DNA of 30,256 nt from F23-D06 sp963603365 (GTDB taxonomy: Bacteria > Bacteroidota > Bacteroidia > Bacteroidales > WCHB1-69): contig CAVCMI010000021.1 of the NCBI GenBank assembly GCA_963603365.1, positions 1-30,256 on the forward strand. The letters are read 5' to 3'. The position numbers were made by a program, and so were the translations under genes. The notes under the pieces are model-generated. The model worked only from the letters and a program-made list of their open reading frames with translations. It was not told the origin of the DNA and searched no databases. This document shows positions 1-7,246 of this stretch, piece by piece (the stretch's first letter is position 1; the number at the start of each line of letters is the position of its first letter).

Positions 1-20
1 TTTTGTTTCGTTTCAGCGTG

Positions 21-28
21 CAAAGATA
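21..28 (-). promoter_or_regulatory. Bacteroidota-type -7 box firing off the left edge
   Basis: The minus strand reads TATCTTTG here, matching the Bacteroidota -7 consensus TAnnTTTG. It lies downstream of the 80-865 glycosyltransferase, with no gene between it and the window edge, so it probably drives a minus-strand gene outside the window. No clear -33 TTG was found. The G-rich stretch at 51-66 between gene end and promoter has no recognisable hairpin. Confidence 0.5.
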
Positions 29-79
29 GGACTTTTTTTCGGGATAGGCAAGAAGGGGAGGGGGGGATTTAATTAGGAA

Positions 80-865
80 TCAGGATGGTTGTTTCTTGTT
101 TTTGACGAAAAAGAGTTTCTTGAAACCGTTCCCGAACAGGTTCACCCCTGTCCAGAAGAGCGACCGGACAGGGTTCATCTCCTCGGCGATGTGGAACAGC
201 GGATAATGTGCGGCCAGCCTTTTCCACAGCGACTTAGGGGTGATTGACCCGCTGCGGCGACGGTAGCAGGCGAGGTTCTCTTTGAGCAAATGGCATGGAC
301 TTTTTCTCACCACTTTCAGCCACATGGCGAAGTCATTGTTCTTACGCAAATCCTTGATCTGCACAAGCCCGGTCTTTTCTCTGTCGTACATCACGGTAAG
401 GCATCCGGGCCAGCAGCAGGCAAACATGTCGGTTTTGCTCACGTGACGCTTTCCGCTCACATGCACACCAAGAGGGATTCCGTCTTCGCTGATCTCCGTG
501 TATTCGTGGTAGGTGAACGAATAGCCGTTTTTGACCATAAACTCCAGTTGGCGTTCCAGTTTTTGAGGAAGCCACAAGTCGTCACTGTCGAGGAATGCCA
601 CCCAGCGGCCGGCAGCGCGGAGCAAGGCGTTGTTGCGGGTGACCGCAGCGCCGGCATTGGAGGGGTTGCAGGCATACTTGATGCGCGCGTCGGTGCGGGC
701 AAACGCTTCTACAACCTGCCGTGTGCCGTCGGTAGAGCAGTCGTCCTGCACCAGCAGTTCCCAGTTCGGATAGGTCTGTGCCTGTACACTCCGGATGGTT
801 TCGCCAATAAATCCGGCGCACGCCCACGATGGCGTTATGATTGATACGAGTCCGTAATCCTGCAT
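80..865 (-). CDS. GT2 family glycosyltransferase
   Basis: This 261-residue protein is a GT-A fold, family 2 glycosyltransferase of the kind that adds sugars to LPS, capsule or exopolysaccharide on the cytoplasmic face. Visible signs are the N-terminal nucleotide-binding strand (VSIITPSW, residues 7-14), the DDCSTDGT motif (41-48) and the metal-binding FLDSDDLW block with D93/D95/D96. No transmembrane segment is evident. It has its own promoter (box at 967-974) and stands about 300 bases from the end of the lipid operon, so it is a separate transcription unit. Donor and acceptor cannot be told from sequence. The family call is firm; the specific role is open. Confidence 0.9.
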   Translation of the reverse strand: MQDYGLVSIITPSWACAGFIGETIRSVQAQTYPNWELLVQDDCSTDGTRQVVEAFARTDARIKYACNPSNAGAAVTRNNALLRAAGRWVAFLDSDDLWLPQKLERQLEFMVKNGYSFTYHEYTEISEDGIPLGVHVSGKRHVSKTDMFACCWPGCLTVMYDREKTGLVQIKDLRKNNDFAMWLKVVRKSPCHLLKENLACYRRRSGSITPKSLWKRLAAHYPLFHIAEEMNPVRSLFWTGVNLFGNGFKKLFFVKNKKQPS

Positions 866-1163
866 GGTCTTTTTATTTTAGGAAGTCTGATATCAAAGCA
901 AATTGTTTTGTCTGTTTTGTTTTCAAGCGCAATCTGTCCGGGCCGAGGCTTCCTCGGGTTTGCCTGCAAAAGTACCAAAAATAACATTAACGAAAAAAAG
1001 GAGTTGCACCCGAAAGGTGATTCATAAATTCAAGTGGCTAAGTTATAAAAAACAGTAGCAGGGGTATCGATAAAAAAGCGCCTTTTGCGGTCTGTGGTTT
1101 AACTTGTCAATTATGTTTTTCCCGTTTTCAGTTTCATTGAACGACTGATAGGACAGCGCATTT
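866..1163. other. Intergenic region between two glycosyltransferase genes
   Basis: No convincing gene is present. The left part holds the leader and promoter of the 80-865 gene, including a perfect 6-bp hairpin (CCGAGG, 943-948, with CCTCGG, 952-957). The right part is AT-rich and should hold the 3' end of the lipid operon transcript. On the minus strand around 1068-1085 a weak AAAAG/CTTTT pairing followed by T residues could be a poor terminator, but I do not call it one. Confidence 0.6.
967..974 (-). promoter_or_regulatory. -7 box for the GT2 gene at 80-865
   Basis: The minus strand reads TACTTTTG, a match to TAnnTTTG. Transcription would start near 960 and give a leader of roughly 95 bases before the ATG at 865. 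The CCGAGG/CCTCGG hairpin would then sit at the extreme 5' end of the mRNA. Confidence 0.55.
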
Positions 1164-1958
1164 TTAATTATAGTCTTGACGATTATGGGCGAATGTTTTA
1201 CGCAACAGCATTGACGGATAGCCGTACAGCACAGCAGCAATGCAAAAAAGGGCGTTCAGCAGCCCGATTCTCATAAAATCGCGAACAGGACGGAAAAAGG
1301 AGACCCTCTCGTCAGACGGCGGATAATATACATGTATCGGGACTGACCGTACCGGAACATTCCGCCAAACGCAGCGCACCAGCATCTCCAGTTCTGCCTC
1401 ATAGCGCGTGGTCAGCAACCTCATCTTGCCCATCTTGTGCAGCGGATAGCAGCGGTAGCCGGTCTGCGTGTCTGGCAGATGCAGCCCCGTCTGAACCGTA
1501 AACCAAAAGTTGGAGCATCTGTTTGCGAATGTATTTTTCCTTGGCATATTGTCGTGATGCAGTCCGCGGCATCCCAGCACCAACGCGTCCGGGGTGGCAG
1601 CGACTTGCTCAACCAAGGCAGGCAAGTCGTCTGCCCTGTGTTGACCGTCGGCATCCAGCGTGACGGCATAGCGGAATCCTTGCTCCAAGGCCGCCTTGAA
1701 TCCGACAGACAGCGCTACGCCTTTGCCCCGGTTGGGCTGATAGGCAATCACCTGCACGGGCGACGCAGCTTCGCGTATGGTTTTGTCAGTGCCGTCTGCC
1801 GATCCGTCGCAAACCACAATGACACTGCGACAATATACCAGCACAGAACGGACAACCTCAACAATGGTGCCGCGGTTGTTATACGCCGGAATAATTACGC
1901 AGATCTTCAGCGAATCTGTCATTTTGCGCATCTTTTCATTATGGGCAATTTCCTGCAT
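1164..1958 (-). CDS. DPM1-like GT2 glycosyltransferase, last gene of lipid operon
   Basis: This 264-residue protein resembles dolichyl/polyprenyl-phosphate sugar synthases. It shows the N-terminal strand CVIIPAYNN (20-28), DGSADGT (51-57) and LDADGQH (101-107) with the D102-x-D104 metal motif. A C-terminal region with FRPVRDFMRIGLLNALF is reminiscent of GT2 proteins in aryl polyene and flexirubin-type clusters. It starts 2 bases after the dehydratase stop, so it is translated with the operon. Alternative starts exist at M10 (1931) and M13 (1922), and the recognisable domain begins only around residue 17. In aryl polyene clusters such GT2s are often fused to or followed by an acyltransferase; none is present here. 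It may make a polyprenyl-phosphate sugar or glycosylate the lipid. Confidence 0.85.
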   Translation of the reverse strand: MQEIAHNEKMRKMTDSLKICVIIPAYNNRGTIVEVVRSVLVYCRSVIVVCDGSADGTDKTIREAASPVQVIAYQPNRGKGVALSVGFKAALEQGFRYAVTLDADGQHRADDLPALVEQVAATPDALVLGCRGLHHDNMPRKNTFANRCSNFWFTVQTGLHLPDTQTGYRCYPLHKMGKMRLLTTRYEAELEMLVRCVWRNVPVRSVPIHVYYPPSDERVSFFRPVRDFMRIGLLNALFCIAAVLYGYPSMLLRKTFAHNRQDYN

Positions 1959-1960
1959 AT

Positions 1961-2329
1961 TTACTCACTCTTCAGTATCAGATGCATTTTGGAAAGCAAC
2001 CGTTCGTTTTTGGTTACATTGACCCGTACATTGCAAATGTCCTCCGTCACCTCTTCCCACGAAAAGCTGAAAGATATTCCGTCTCTTGTTTCGGGAGTGA
2101 CTGTCTGAATGAATTTCACTTTTCCTGTCTCTGTCAACAGAAAGGGACGCTTTTGAAGACAAGAGAACAACTCGACTGCTATCTGCACCATACAAGCCCC
2201 GGGCAGAATCGGAAGTCCCGGGAAATGCCCTCCGAACAGAGGATGCTGCCAGTTTACGCCTATCTCAAAAGCGGCGCTATTCTCTTCTCGCGTTTCTGAA
2301 AGAACTTGGAACAACTTGTGCTGCAGCAT
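1961..2329 (-). CDS. Hotdog-fold 3-hydroxyacyl-ACP dehydratase (FabZ/ApeI-like)
   Basis: A 122-residue hotdog protein, shorter than FabZ (about 145-150). The signature HPLFGGHFPGLPILPG (29-44) carries the expected catalytic His35. Where FabZ has its catalytic Glu on the helix after PG, the residue I align is Gln49 (ACMVQI). As far as I recall, such a change is also seen in dehydratases from aryl polyene/flexirubin-type clusters, so it may be a subfamily trait rather than a defect. It overlaps the LolA-like gene by one base (TAATG), indicating coupled translation. Expected role: removal of water from 3-hydroxyacyl-ACP during chain building. No ketoreductase is encoded beside it to supply that substrate. 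Confidence 0.82.
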   Translation of the reverse strand: MLQHKLFQVLSETREENSAAFEIGVNWQHPLFGGHFPGLPILPGACMVQIAVELFSCLQKRPFLLTETGKVKFIQTVTPETRDGISFSFSWEEVTEDICNVRVNVTKNERLLSKMHLILKSE

Positions 2330-2970
2330 TACGGTTTCTGTTTGAAGAGAGAATCGGGAATCTGTGCATTAACATGCTTGTCAGAAAAGACAATCGTGGT
2401 GACATCTCCGCTGGATTCAGCAAGCACTATTTTGCGTGCAAGATAGTCGTGCTTGTCCAAAACAAGCGTAATGTCCTTATAGTAAAGTTTCATCTTTTTG
2501 TTGAGAGGTTTCAGTTTCACCGTCACGTTCCCGTTCCCGTTTCCTGCCTGCCGGTAATAACTGGACGAGAATGACGTGTTGTCTTTGAGAAACTGCCCGT
2601 TGACCGCATTTACAATCATGCTGCCCATCTCTCCGGCCATTTTATTAGACACTGACGCACCATTTTTGCTCTGAATCACCGTTTTCCCGTCGCTGAAGAC
2701 GATGGTTATAGTTTCGGGTGAGGTATAGGCCCAGCGCATCTTTGCCGGTGTCTTGTAGTGGAGCGTTCCTTTCTGCACCACCTTTTCGGCAAGCAGCGAT
2801 GAACTTTTCTCTTGTGTAAACGAAGCACTTAAGGTATTCACGTTACGATATGCTTTATCAATCTCGGCAACAAGGGCTTCTTTATCCTTGCCTGTGATTT
2901 CGGTCTGCTGGCTCTTCAGCCCCGGGCAGCAGCATAATAACATTAAAATGACGGCTAAATAACGTTTCAT
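2329..2970 (-). CDS. LolA-like periplasmic lipoprotein/lipid carrier
   Basis: A 213-residue exported protein. Residues 1-21 form a signal peptide (MKR, hydrophobic core with three Cys, cleavage near KSQQ). The mature part fits the LolA-like beta-barrel family: LSASFTQEK (around 48-56), KGTLHYKTPAKMRW with the conserved Trp, then repeated strands and FSD-containing turns. Housekeeping LolA ferries lipoproteins to the outer membrane; paralogues in aryl polyene clusters (ApeL type) are thought to ferry the lipid product. Its place between an ArnE-like membrane protein and a dehydratase favours the second role. The Cys residues in the signal peptide do not form a clean lipobox, so I treat it as soluble. 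Confidence 0.85.
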   Translation of the reverse strand: MKRYLAVILMLLCCCPGLKSQQTEITGKDKEALVAEIDKAYRNVNTLSASFTQEKSSSLLAEKVVQKGTLHYKTPAKMRWAYTSPETITIVFSDGKTVIQSKNGASVSNKMAGEMGSMIVNAVNGQFLKDNTSFSSSYYRQAGNGNGNVTVKLKPLNKKMKLYYKDITLVLDKHDYLARKIVLAESSGDVTTIVFSDKHVNAQIPDSLFKQKP

Positions 2971-2992
2971 CTTTGAAAAAGTTGATTTTCTA

Positions 2993-3346
2993 TTATTTCA
3001 TAATGAAGAAAACACCGACCATCACGATAGCCACGCCTATCCAGCGCGTCAGCGGAACGGCCTCGTGAAATACAAAACAGGCGGCAAGGAGTCCGATGAC
3101 ATAACTGATGGAAAGCAGCGGATAGGCAAGTGAGAACTCGTAATGTTTGAGGATATGCATCCAGAGCAGCATGGCAGAAATCGCACAGACTCCCGAGAGG
3201 AAAAATTGCCATGTGGTGAATACGGTCTTGAAATAGGCCCAACTCCATGAGAACGTGCCGAACAGTTCTACAGAGACTTTCAGCAGGCTTTGGGCGGCGA
3301 CAAGCAGAATGGACTGCAAAACCACAAGCAGAAGAAGCGTCAACAT
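2993..3346 (-). CDS. ArnE/EamA-like small membrane transporter (half-size)
   Basis: A 117-residue hydrophobic protein with about four predicted transmembrane helices. The C-terminal half carries the SMR/EamA pattern: an Ala-Tyr-Pro-rich helix (FSLAYPLLSISYVIG), a conserved FHEAVPLTRWIG turn and a final helix ending IMVGVFF-like at the C-terminus. The size equals ArnE/ArnF and other half-size drug/metabolite transporters that work as dimers, some of which flip undecaprenyl-phosphate sugars. The start overlaps the ketosynthase stop by 7 bases (ATGTTGA). No second half-transporter gene lies nearby, so a homodimer is likely. Substrate is unknown; a polyprenyl-phosphate sugar made by the operon GT2 is the natural guess. 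Confidence 0.75.
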   Translation of the reverse strand: MLTLLLLVVLQSILLVAAQSLLKVSVELFGTFSWSWAYFKTVFTTWQFFLSGVCAISAMLLWMHILKHYEFSLAYPLLSISYVIGLLAACFVFHEAVPLTRWIGVAIVMVGVFFIMK

Positions 3347-5625
3347 AATGCCAATAGTGTTAGGGTATGGTCTTTATTGTGGAAATGATTATGCACAAGC
3401 AAATACTGCGGCTGAACGGTTGCAGTGTCATCATCGTAACGCAGGTGTGCCGGGATATGGCGGCGGTGCAAGGCCAACGCGCCGGCATACACGCCAAGTG
3501 CAGAGGCGCAGAAAGACTCGCCGAAGATATGTTTGTACCACATCACAGGTACATCAGGGCGGAAATTGCGGATGAAATCGAGATATATGCGGTCATTGTC
3601 GCAGTCGCCGTTAAGACCGGCCACGACAGCGGAAACGTTTCCGGGGGTTATGCCTTCGCGTGCGAGCAGGCGGCAGGCGGAGGCTTGCAGTTCTGCGGAA
3701 TCGGGCCCGTACAGCATCGTCATCCCTGAAATGCGGCAGAGTGCGTCCTCGCTATGGCTGGCTGACAGCAACATAGCACACGAGACACTGCCGGCAAGCG
3801 TGCCCTTCCCGTTTGGGTTTCTAAGTTCGGTGCACTCAACAGGCTGTTTTTTCCAGCATCCCAACTTGCCTGACAGTTCAAAATAGGCCGGGGTCATCTC
3901 ATCGTGTCCGCCCACCAGTGCGGAACGCAACTGTCCGAGTTCCATCTGAACGAGAGCGTCCAGCAATGCACTGTCGAACGAAGTGCTGCGATGTGCGTAA
4001 GTGCAGTTATAGCCATGGCACTTCAGCCTTATCGCTATCTGCGACCCTATGGTGTTGTGTGTGGACTGCATAAAGAATGTAGGTTGCAGAAATTCCTCGC
4101 CGTTGTCTAACATGGCATGGAGAAACTTTTCAGTATTGTGCATGCAGCCCAAACCGGTGCCGGTGATGACGGCATCGGGCATTCCGTGTTCGCCTAATGC
4201 CACCAATGAGGTGACTATGGCGCGTTTTATCAGTTTGCACATCCGCCGTGACTCCATTGGAGGGAAAAAACCGGCATAGTCAGGGTCTTGCGACTCGTTA
4301 AGTACATACGGCAATCTTTCGGGTCGGGAAAACCAGTCGTCAGACAGGGGCTTCTGGGCAGATATTTGGGCGGCGGAGCGCAGATAGACTGCGTTCTTGC
4401 GTTTTGGGAGCGAACGGGGCGGAACTGTCCCTGGCATGGAGAAGATGCAGGCCGTATCATTGCCTCCAAAAGCGAACGAATTGTTGAGCACATGGCGCAG
4501 CTCCACATTGTTCCGGACATGGCCTACGGGGCTGAACGTGAGTTCAGGCATTTGTGTGTCGAAGCCAACATTTGCCGGCACAAACCGGTGCTGCAGCGTC
4601 AGCACGGCGATGACGCTCTCGATGCTGCCTGCTGCACTGGTGGCATGTCCGGTGCTTGACTTCGTAGAAGACACTTGCGGCATATCCTTTCCGAACACAC
4701 GCATCAAAGCCACGCCTTCGCTGAGGTCGTTGTTGGCGGTGCCGGTGCCGTGAGCGTTCACGTAATCGATGTCAGCAGGTTGCAGCCCGCTCATCGCCAG
4801 CGCGTTGCTCATCGCCATAACGGCACCGGCGCCGTCGGGCGACGTGGCGGTTTGATGGTAAGCGTCGCAGACATTCGCATAGCCCGACAATTCGCAAAGC
4901 ACAGGCACGCCTCGGCGGGCGGCCGACGTTGGCGTTTCGAGCACCAGGTAGGCAGCGCCCTCGCCTAAGTTGAGCCCGTTGCGGTGAGCGTCAAAAGGGC
5001 GGCATGGTTCGTTGTCCAGTATCCTCAGGGCATTGAATCCGTTAAGGTGAAAACGGGAGAGGCACTCCGTTCCGCCGGCTACAGCTATGTCGACAATGCC
5101 GGCGCGGATAAGGTTGGCTGCAGCCACAAGGGCATTGGCTGCCGAGGAGCACGCCGTAGATATTGTGGTTACAAGGTCAAAGCCGGCATCCGCCCCTTGC
5201 ACAATCACATCGGTGCAGGCGCCACAGTCATGCAAGGCAATATTGGCCTCATTGTCTTCTTTGTCAAAGAGATCATTGTAGAATTGCTCCGTCTTCTCCA
5301 TGCCACCGACCGTATTGCCATTGATGAAAGCAACACGTTTAATGGGTTTCCCTGACAGCCGGGCTTCAGACAAAGCCTCTTGCAATGCCAAGCGTCCAAG
5401 CAGCGGAGAACGGGGGATTCTCTCATCGGCCGGAACAGAAAGCAGGCCTTTCAGTTCGTCATCGTTGTAAGGCACCTCGCCGACAGGCAAACACGAGTGC
5501 ATTGTGCGGACATATTGCACAGGGCGCAAAGCACGCCGCTCTGCCATAAGCTTGTCCAAAGTCTCCGCCTTCCCGATGCCGAGAGCGGACACAATGCCTG
5601 TTCCTGTCACCACAATCCGACACAT
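3340..5625 (-). CDS. Fused beta-ketoacyl-ACP synthase and chain-length factor
   Basis: One uninterrupted 761-residue frame joins two thiolase-fold enzymes. Residues 1-400 are a complete ketosynthase: TACSSA with catalytic Cys159, AHGTGT with His292, and TKSSTGHATSAAG with Lys322 and His327, ending in NNSFAFGGND. After a linker (about 400-460), residues 461-761 match the KS-like chain-length-factor family seen in aryl polyene and flexirubin clusters (Ketoacyl-synt_2): FFMQSTHNTIGSQIA (517-531) then the NCTYAHRSTSF block, where the active-site Cys position is Ser/Thr (about 547). It also lacks HGTGT, so this half should not condense. In the related clusters I know, these are separate genes. The ACP gene lies 7 bases upstream. 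Expected role: chain elongation of an acyl or polyene chain on the adjacent ACP, with length set by the second half. Confidence 0.88.
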   Translation of the reverse strand: MCRIVVTGTGIVSALGIGKAETLDKLMAERRALRPVQYVRTMHSCLPVGEVPYNDDELKGLLSVPADERIPRSPLLGRLALQEALSEARLSGKPIKRVAFINGNTVGGMEKTEQFYNDLFDKEDNEANIALHDCGACTDVIVQGADAGFDLVTTISTACSSAANALVAAANLIRAGIVDIAVAGGTECLSRFHLNGFNALRILDNEPCRPFDAHRNGLNLGEGAAYLVLETPTSAARRGVPVLCELSGYANVCDAYHQTATSPDGAGAVMAMSNALAMSGLQPADIDYVNAHGTGTANNDLSEGVALMRVFGKDMPQVSSTKSSTGHATSAAGSIESVIAVLTLQHRFVPANVGFDTQMPELTFSPVGHVRNNVELRHVLNNSFAFGGNDTACIFSMPGTVPPRSLPKRKNAVYLRSAAQISAQKPLSDDWFSRPERLPYVLNESQDPDYAGFFPPMESRRMCKLIKRAIVTSLVALGEHGMPDAVITGTGLGCMHNTEKFLHAMLDNGEEFLQPTFFMQSTHNTIGSQIAIRLKCHGYNCTYAHRSTSFDSALLDALVQMELGQLRSALVGGHDEMTPAYFELSGKLGCWKKQPVECTELRNPNGKGTLAGSVSCAMLLSASHSEDALCRISGMTMLYGPDSAELQASACRLLAREGITPGNVSAVVAGLNGDCDNDRIYLDFIRNFRPDVPVMWYKHIFGESFCASALGVYAGALALHRRHIPAHLRYDDDTATVQPQYLLVHNHFHNKDHTLTLLALC

Positions 5626-5632
5626 CCGCTGC

Positions 5633-5890
5633 CTATCTTGTCCTGTTTGCGGCTATGTAATCTGCCATCACGCGCACCGACCGGAATACGCTCTTTCCCT
5701 CTTCTGCATTGGCGAGTTTGACGCCGTAGTTTTTCTCCATCAGCACAATCAGTTCAAGGGCATCGATAGAGTCGATACCGAGCCCGCCGCCGAAGAGCGG
5801 TGCGTTTTCGTCTATGTCTTCCGGCTTCATCCCTTCGAGATTCAGCACCTCTATAATACCTTTTTTCAATTCATCAATCAGTTCTTCCAT
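5633..5890 (-). CDS. Acyl carrier protein
   Basis: An 85-residue acidic protein with the phosphopantetheine site LGIDSIDALEL (37-47), Ser41 being the attachment residue. The usual DSL is DSI, common in carrier proteins dedicated to secondary pathways rather than in housekeeping AcpP. It is the first gene of the tight lipid set and lies 7 bases before the KS-CLF gene. No phosphopantetheinyl transferase is encoded here, so a general one must act on it. The 60 bases before it show no TAnnTTTG box, so it may be transcribed with the ABC genes upstream. Confidence 0.92.
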   Translation of the reverse strand: MEELIDELKKGIIEVLNLEGMKPEDIDENAPLFGGGLGIDSIDALELIVLMEKNYGVKLANAEEGKSVFRSVRVMADYIAANRTR

Positions 5891-5950
5891 AAAAAATCAA
5901 ATTCTTGAATCATGTTTTCTTTATTGTTATTCTTCGTCAGCCTTGAAAAC

Positions 5951-7246
5951 TCATGTTTTTCTGACCCATCTAATAATCTCTTTCCAACTGCTTTTCTTGC
6001 CGTACATCAGGATGCCTGTCCGGTACAGCTTTGCCGCGGCACGGATGCACAGGAGCAGGAACAGCACGCAGATGGCCATTGAAAGCAGCAGTTGCCACAG
6101 CGGCACGCCGGCCGGAAGCCGCACCATCATTGCAATCGGCGATGTCAACGGTATCATCGAAAGCCAAAATGTGAGGCTGCTTCCCGGACTCGCTGACATA
6201 TAAGGAACCATGATAATGCAGAGGAGCAGCGGCATCGTGACCGGAAGCGTATATTGTTGGGAGTCGCTTTCGCTGTCCACCACCGAGCCGGTAGCGGCGT
6301 AGAGCGTAGCGTAAATCAAGTATCCGACCACAAAGAAGAAGAAAAAGCAGAGGATTATCTGCGTAAAAGAGATCGGAAAATAGTTGTTGATTTGCCGGAA
6401 GAGGCTTACAGAGGCCGGGTCTGCGGCAAGGGATGTCTGCCCGCCGCCCGACAAATCAAGTCCGATGACCTGTATCGCGAGAATAAGTGCAGACGTAAGC
6501 GCCAGCCATATCAGGAACTGCGTAATCCCGACCAGGCCGATGCCTACAATCTTGCCGACGAGCAGTTCTCGGGGCTTTACCGAAGAGACGAGCACCTCCA
6601 CAATGCGGTTGCTTTTCTCCTCCAGCACGCCACGGAGTACCTGGCTGGCAAACACCATAATGACAAAATAAACCAGGAAACCGCAGACCATACCCATCGC
6701 TGCATTCTTCTCGGAGGCGTTTTCATGCTCCTTGCCCTTGTCATCGACAAGCACATTTGTCACACTTACCCGTGTCAGTTCCTGCATTTTCTCAAACTTT
6801 GCGGGGTCGATGTGGAGCGAATCCTGCAAGATGCGGTTGAAGAAGACCTCGTTCATCTTGCTTTCCAATGTACTCTGCAGACCAGACGGGAGGTTGTTGT
6901 GGTAAAACAAGTTGGCCTTGAGTCCCTGGCTGTTGTCGAGGATATGGAACACGCAGTCGAACTTCTCTTGCGCGAATGCCTCCTCTTTCAGTGCATTGAT
7001 GTCGCCCGAACGGTAGCTGAATGTGGTATTGTCAGTGTTCTCGAAAGCGTTGAGGAAAATGGTGGTGTCGTCCACGACCAGCACGTTCGACTTTCTGTTC
7101 CCTTCGCTGTACATCAACAGCAGAACCGGCAGCACAATGACCGCCGCCAGCAGGACCGGCATCAAGATGGTCAAAACAAGGAACGACTTTTTCCTGACCC
7201 TTGTCAGATACTCTCGCGAAATGATAAGCGCTATTCTATTGTTCAT
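5951..7246 (-). CDS. ABC-2 type permease (NatB-like)
   Basis: A membrane subunit of about 431 residues from the chosen ATG (MNNRIALIISREYL). It has one N-terminal transmembrane helix, a large extracytoplasmic domain of about 150 residues, then five or so helices at the C-terminus, the layout of NatB/YhaP-type ABC-2 permeases. The conserved region after the loop (LRGVLEEKSNRIVEVLVSS) is typical. I prefer the start at 7246 over the longer frame from 7273 because the protein family begins with this short cytoplasmic stretch and the ATG overlaps the ATPase end by only 11 bases, giving coupled translation. It partners the ATPase next door. Substrate is not readable; sodium export is the founding role, but many homologues are uncharacterised. 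Confidence 0.87.
   Translation of the reverse strand: MNNRIALIISREYLTRVRKKSFLVLTILMPVLLAAVIVLPVLLLMYSEGNRKSNVLVVDDTTIFLNAFENTDNTTFSYRSGDINALKEEAFAQEKFDCVFHILDNSQGLKANLFYHNNLPSGLQSTLESKMNEVFFNRILQDSLHIDPAKFEKMQELTRVSVTNVLVDDKGKEHENASEKNAAMGMVCGFLVYFVIMVFASQVLRGVLEEKSNRIVEVLVSSVKPRELLVGKIVGIGLVGITQFLIWLALTSALILAIQVIGLDLSGGGQTSLAADPASVSLFRQINNYFPISFTQIILCFFFFFVVGYLIYATLYAATGSVVDSESDSQQYTLPVTMPLLLCIIMVPYMSASPGSSLTFWLSMIPLTSPIAMMVRLPAGVPLWQLLLSMAICVLFLLLCIRAAAKLYRTGILMYGKKSSWKEIIRWVRKT

Noticed and set aside
51..66. G-rich run near the left edge as a G-quadruplex
   Set aside because: Only two G runs are present, too few for an intramolecular quadruplex.
1043..1240. Minus-strand 65-codon frame over the end of the DPM1-like GT2 gene
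   Set aside because: Half of it is the GT2 gene in another frame, and the rest is AT-rich spacer with no motif.
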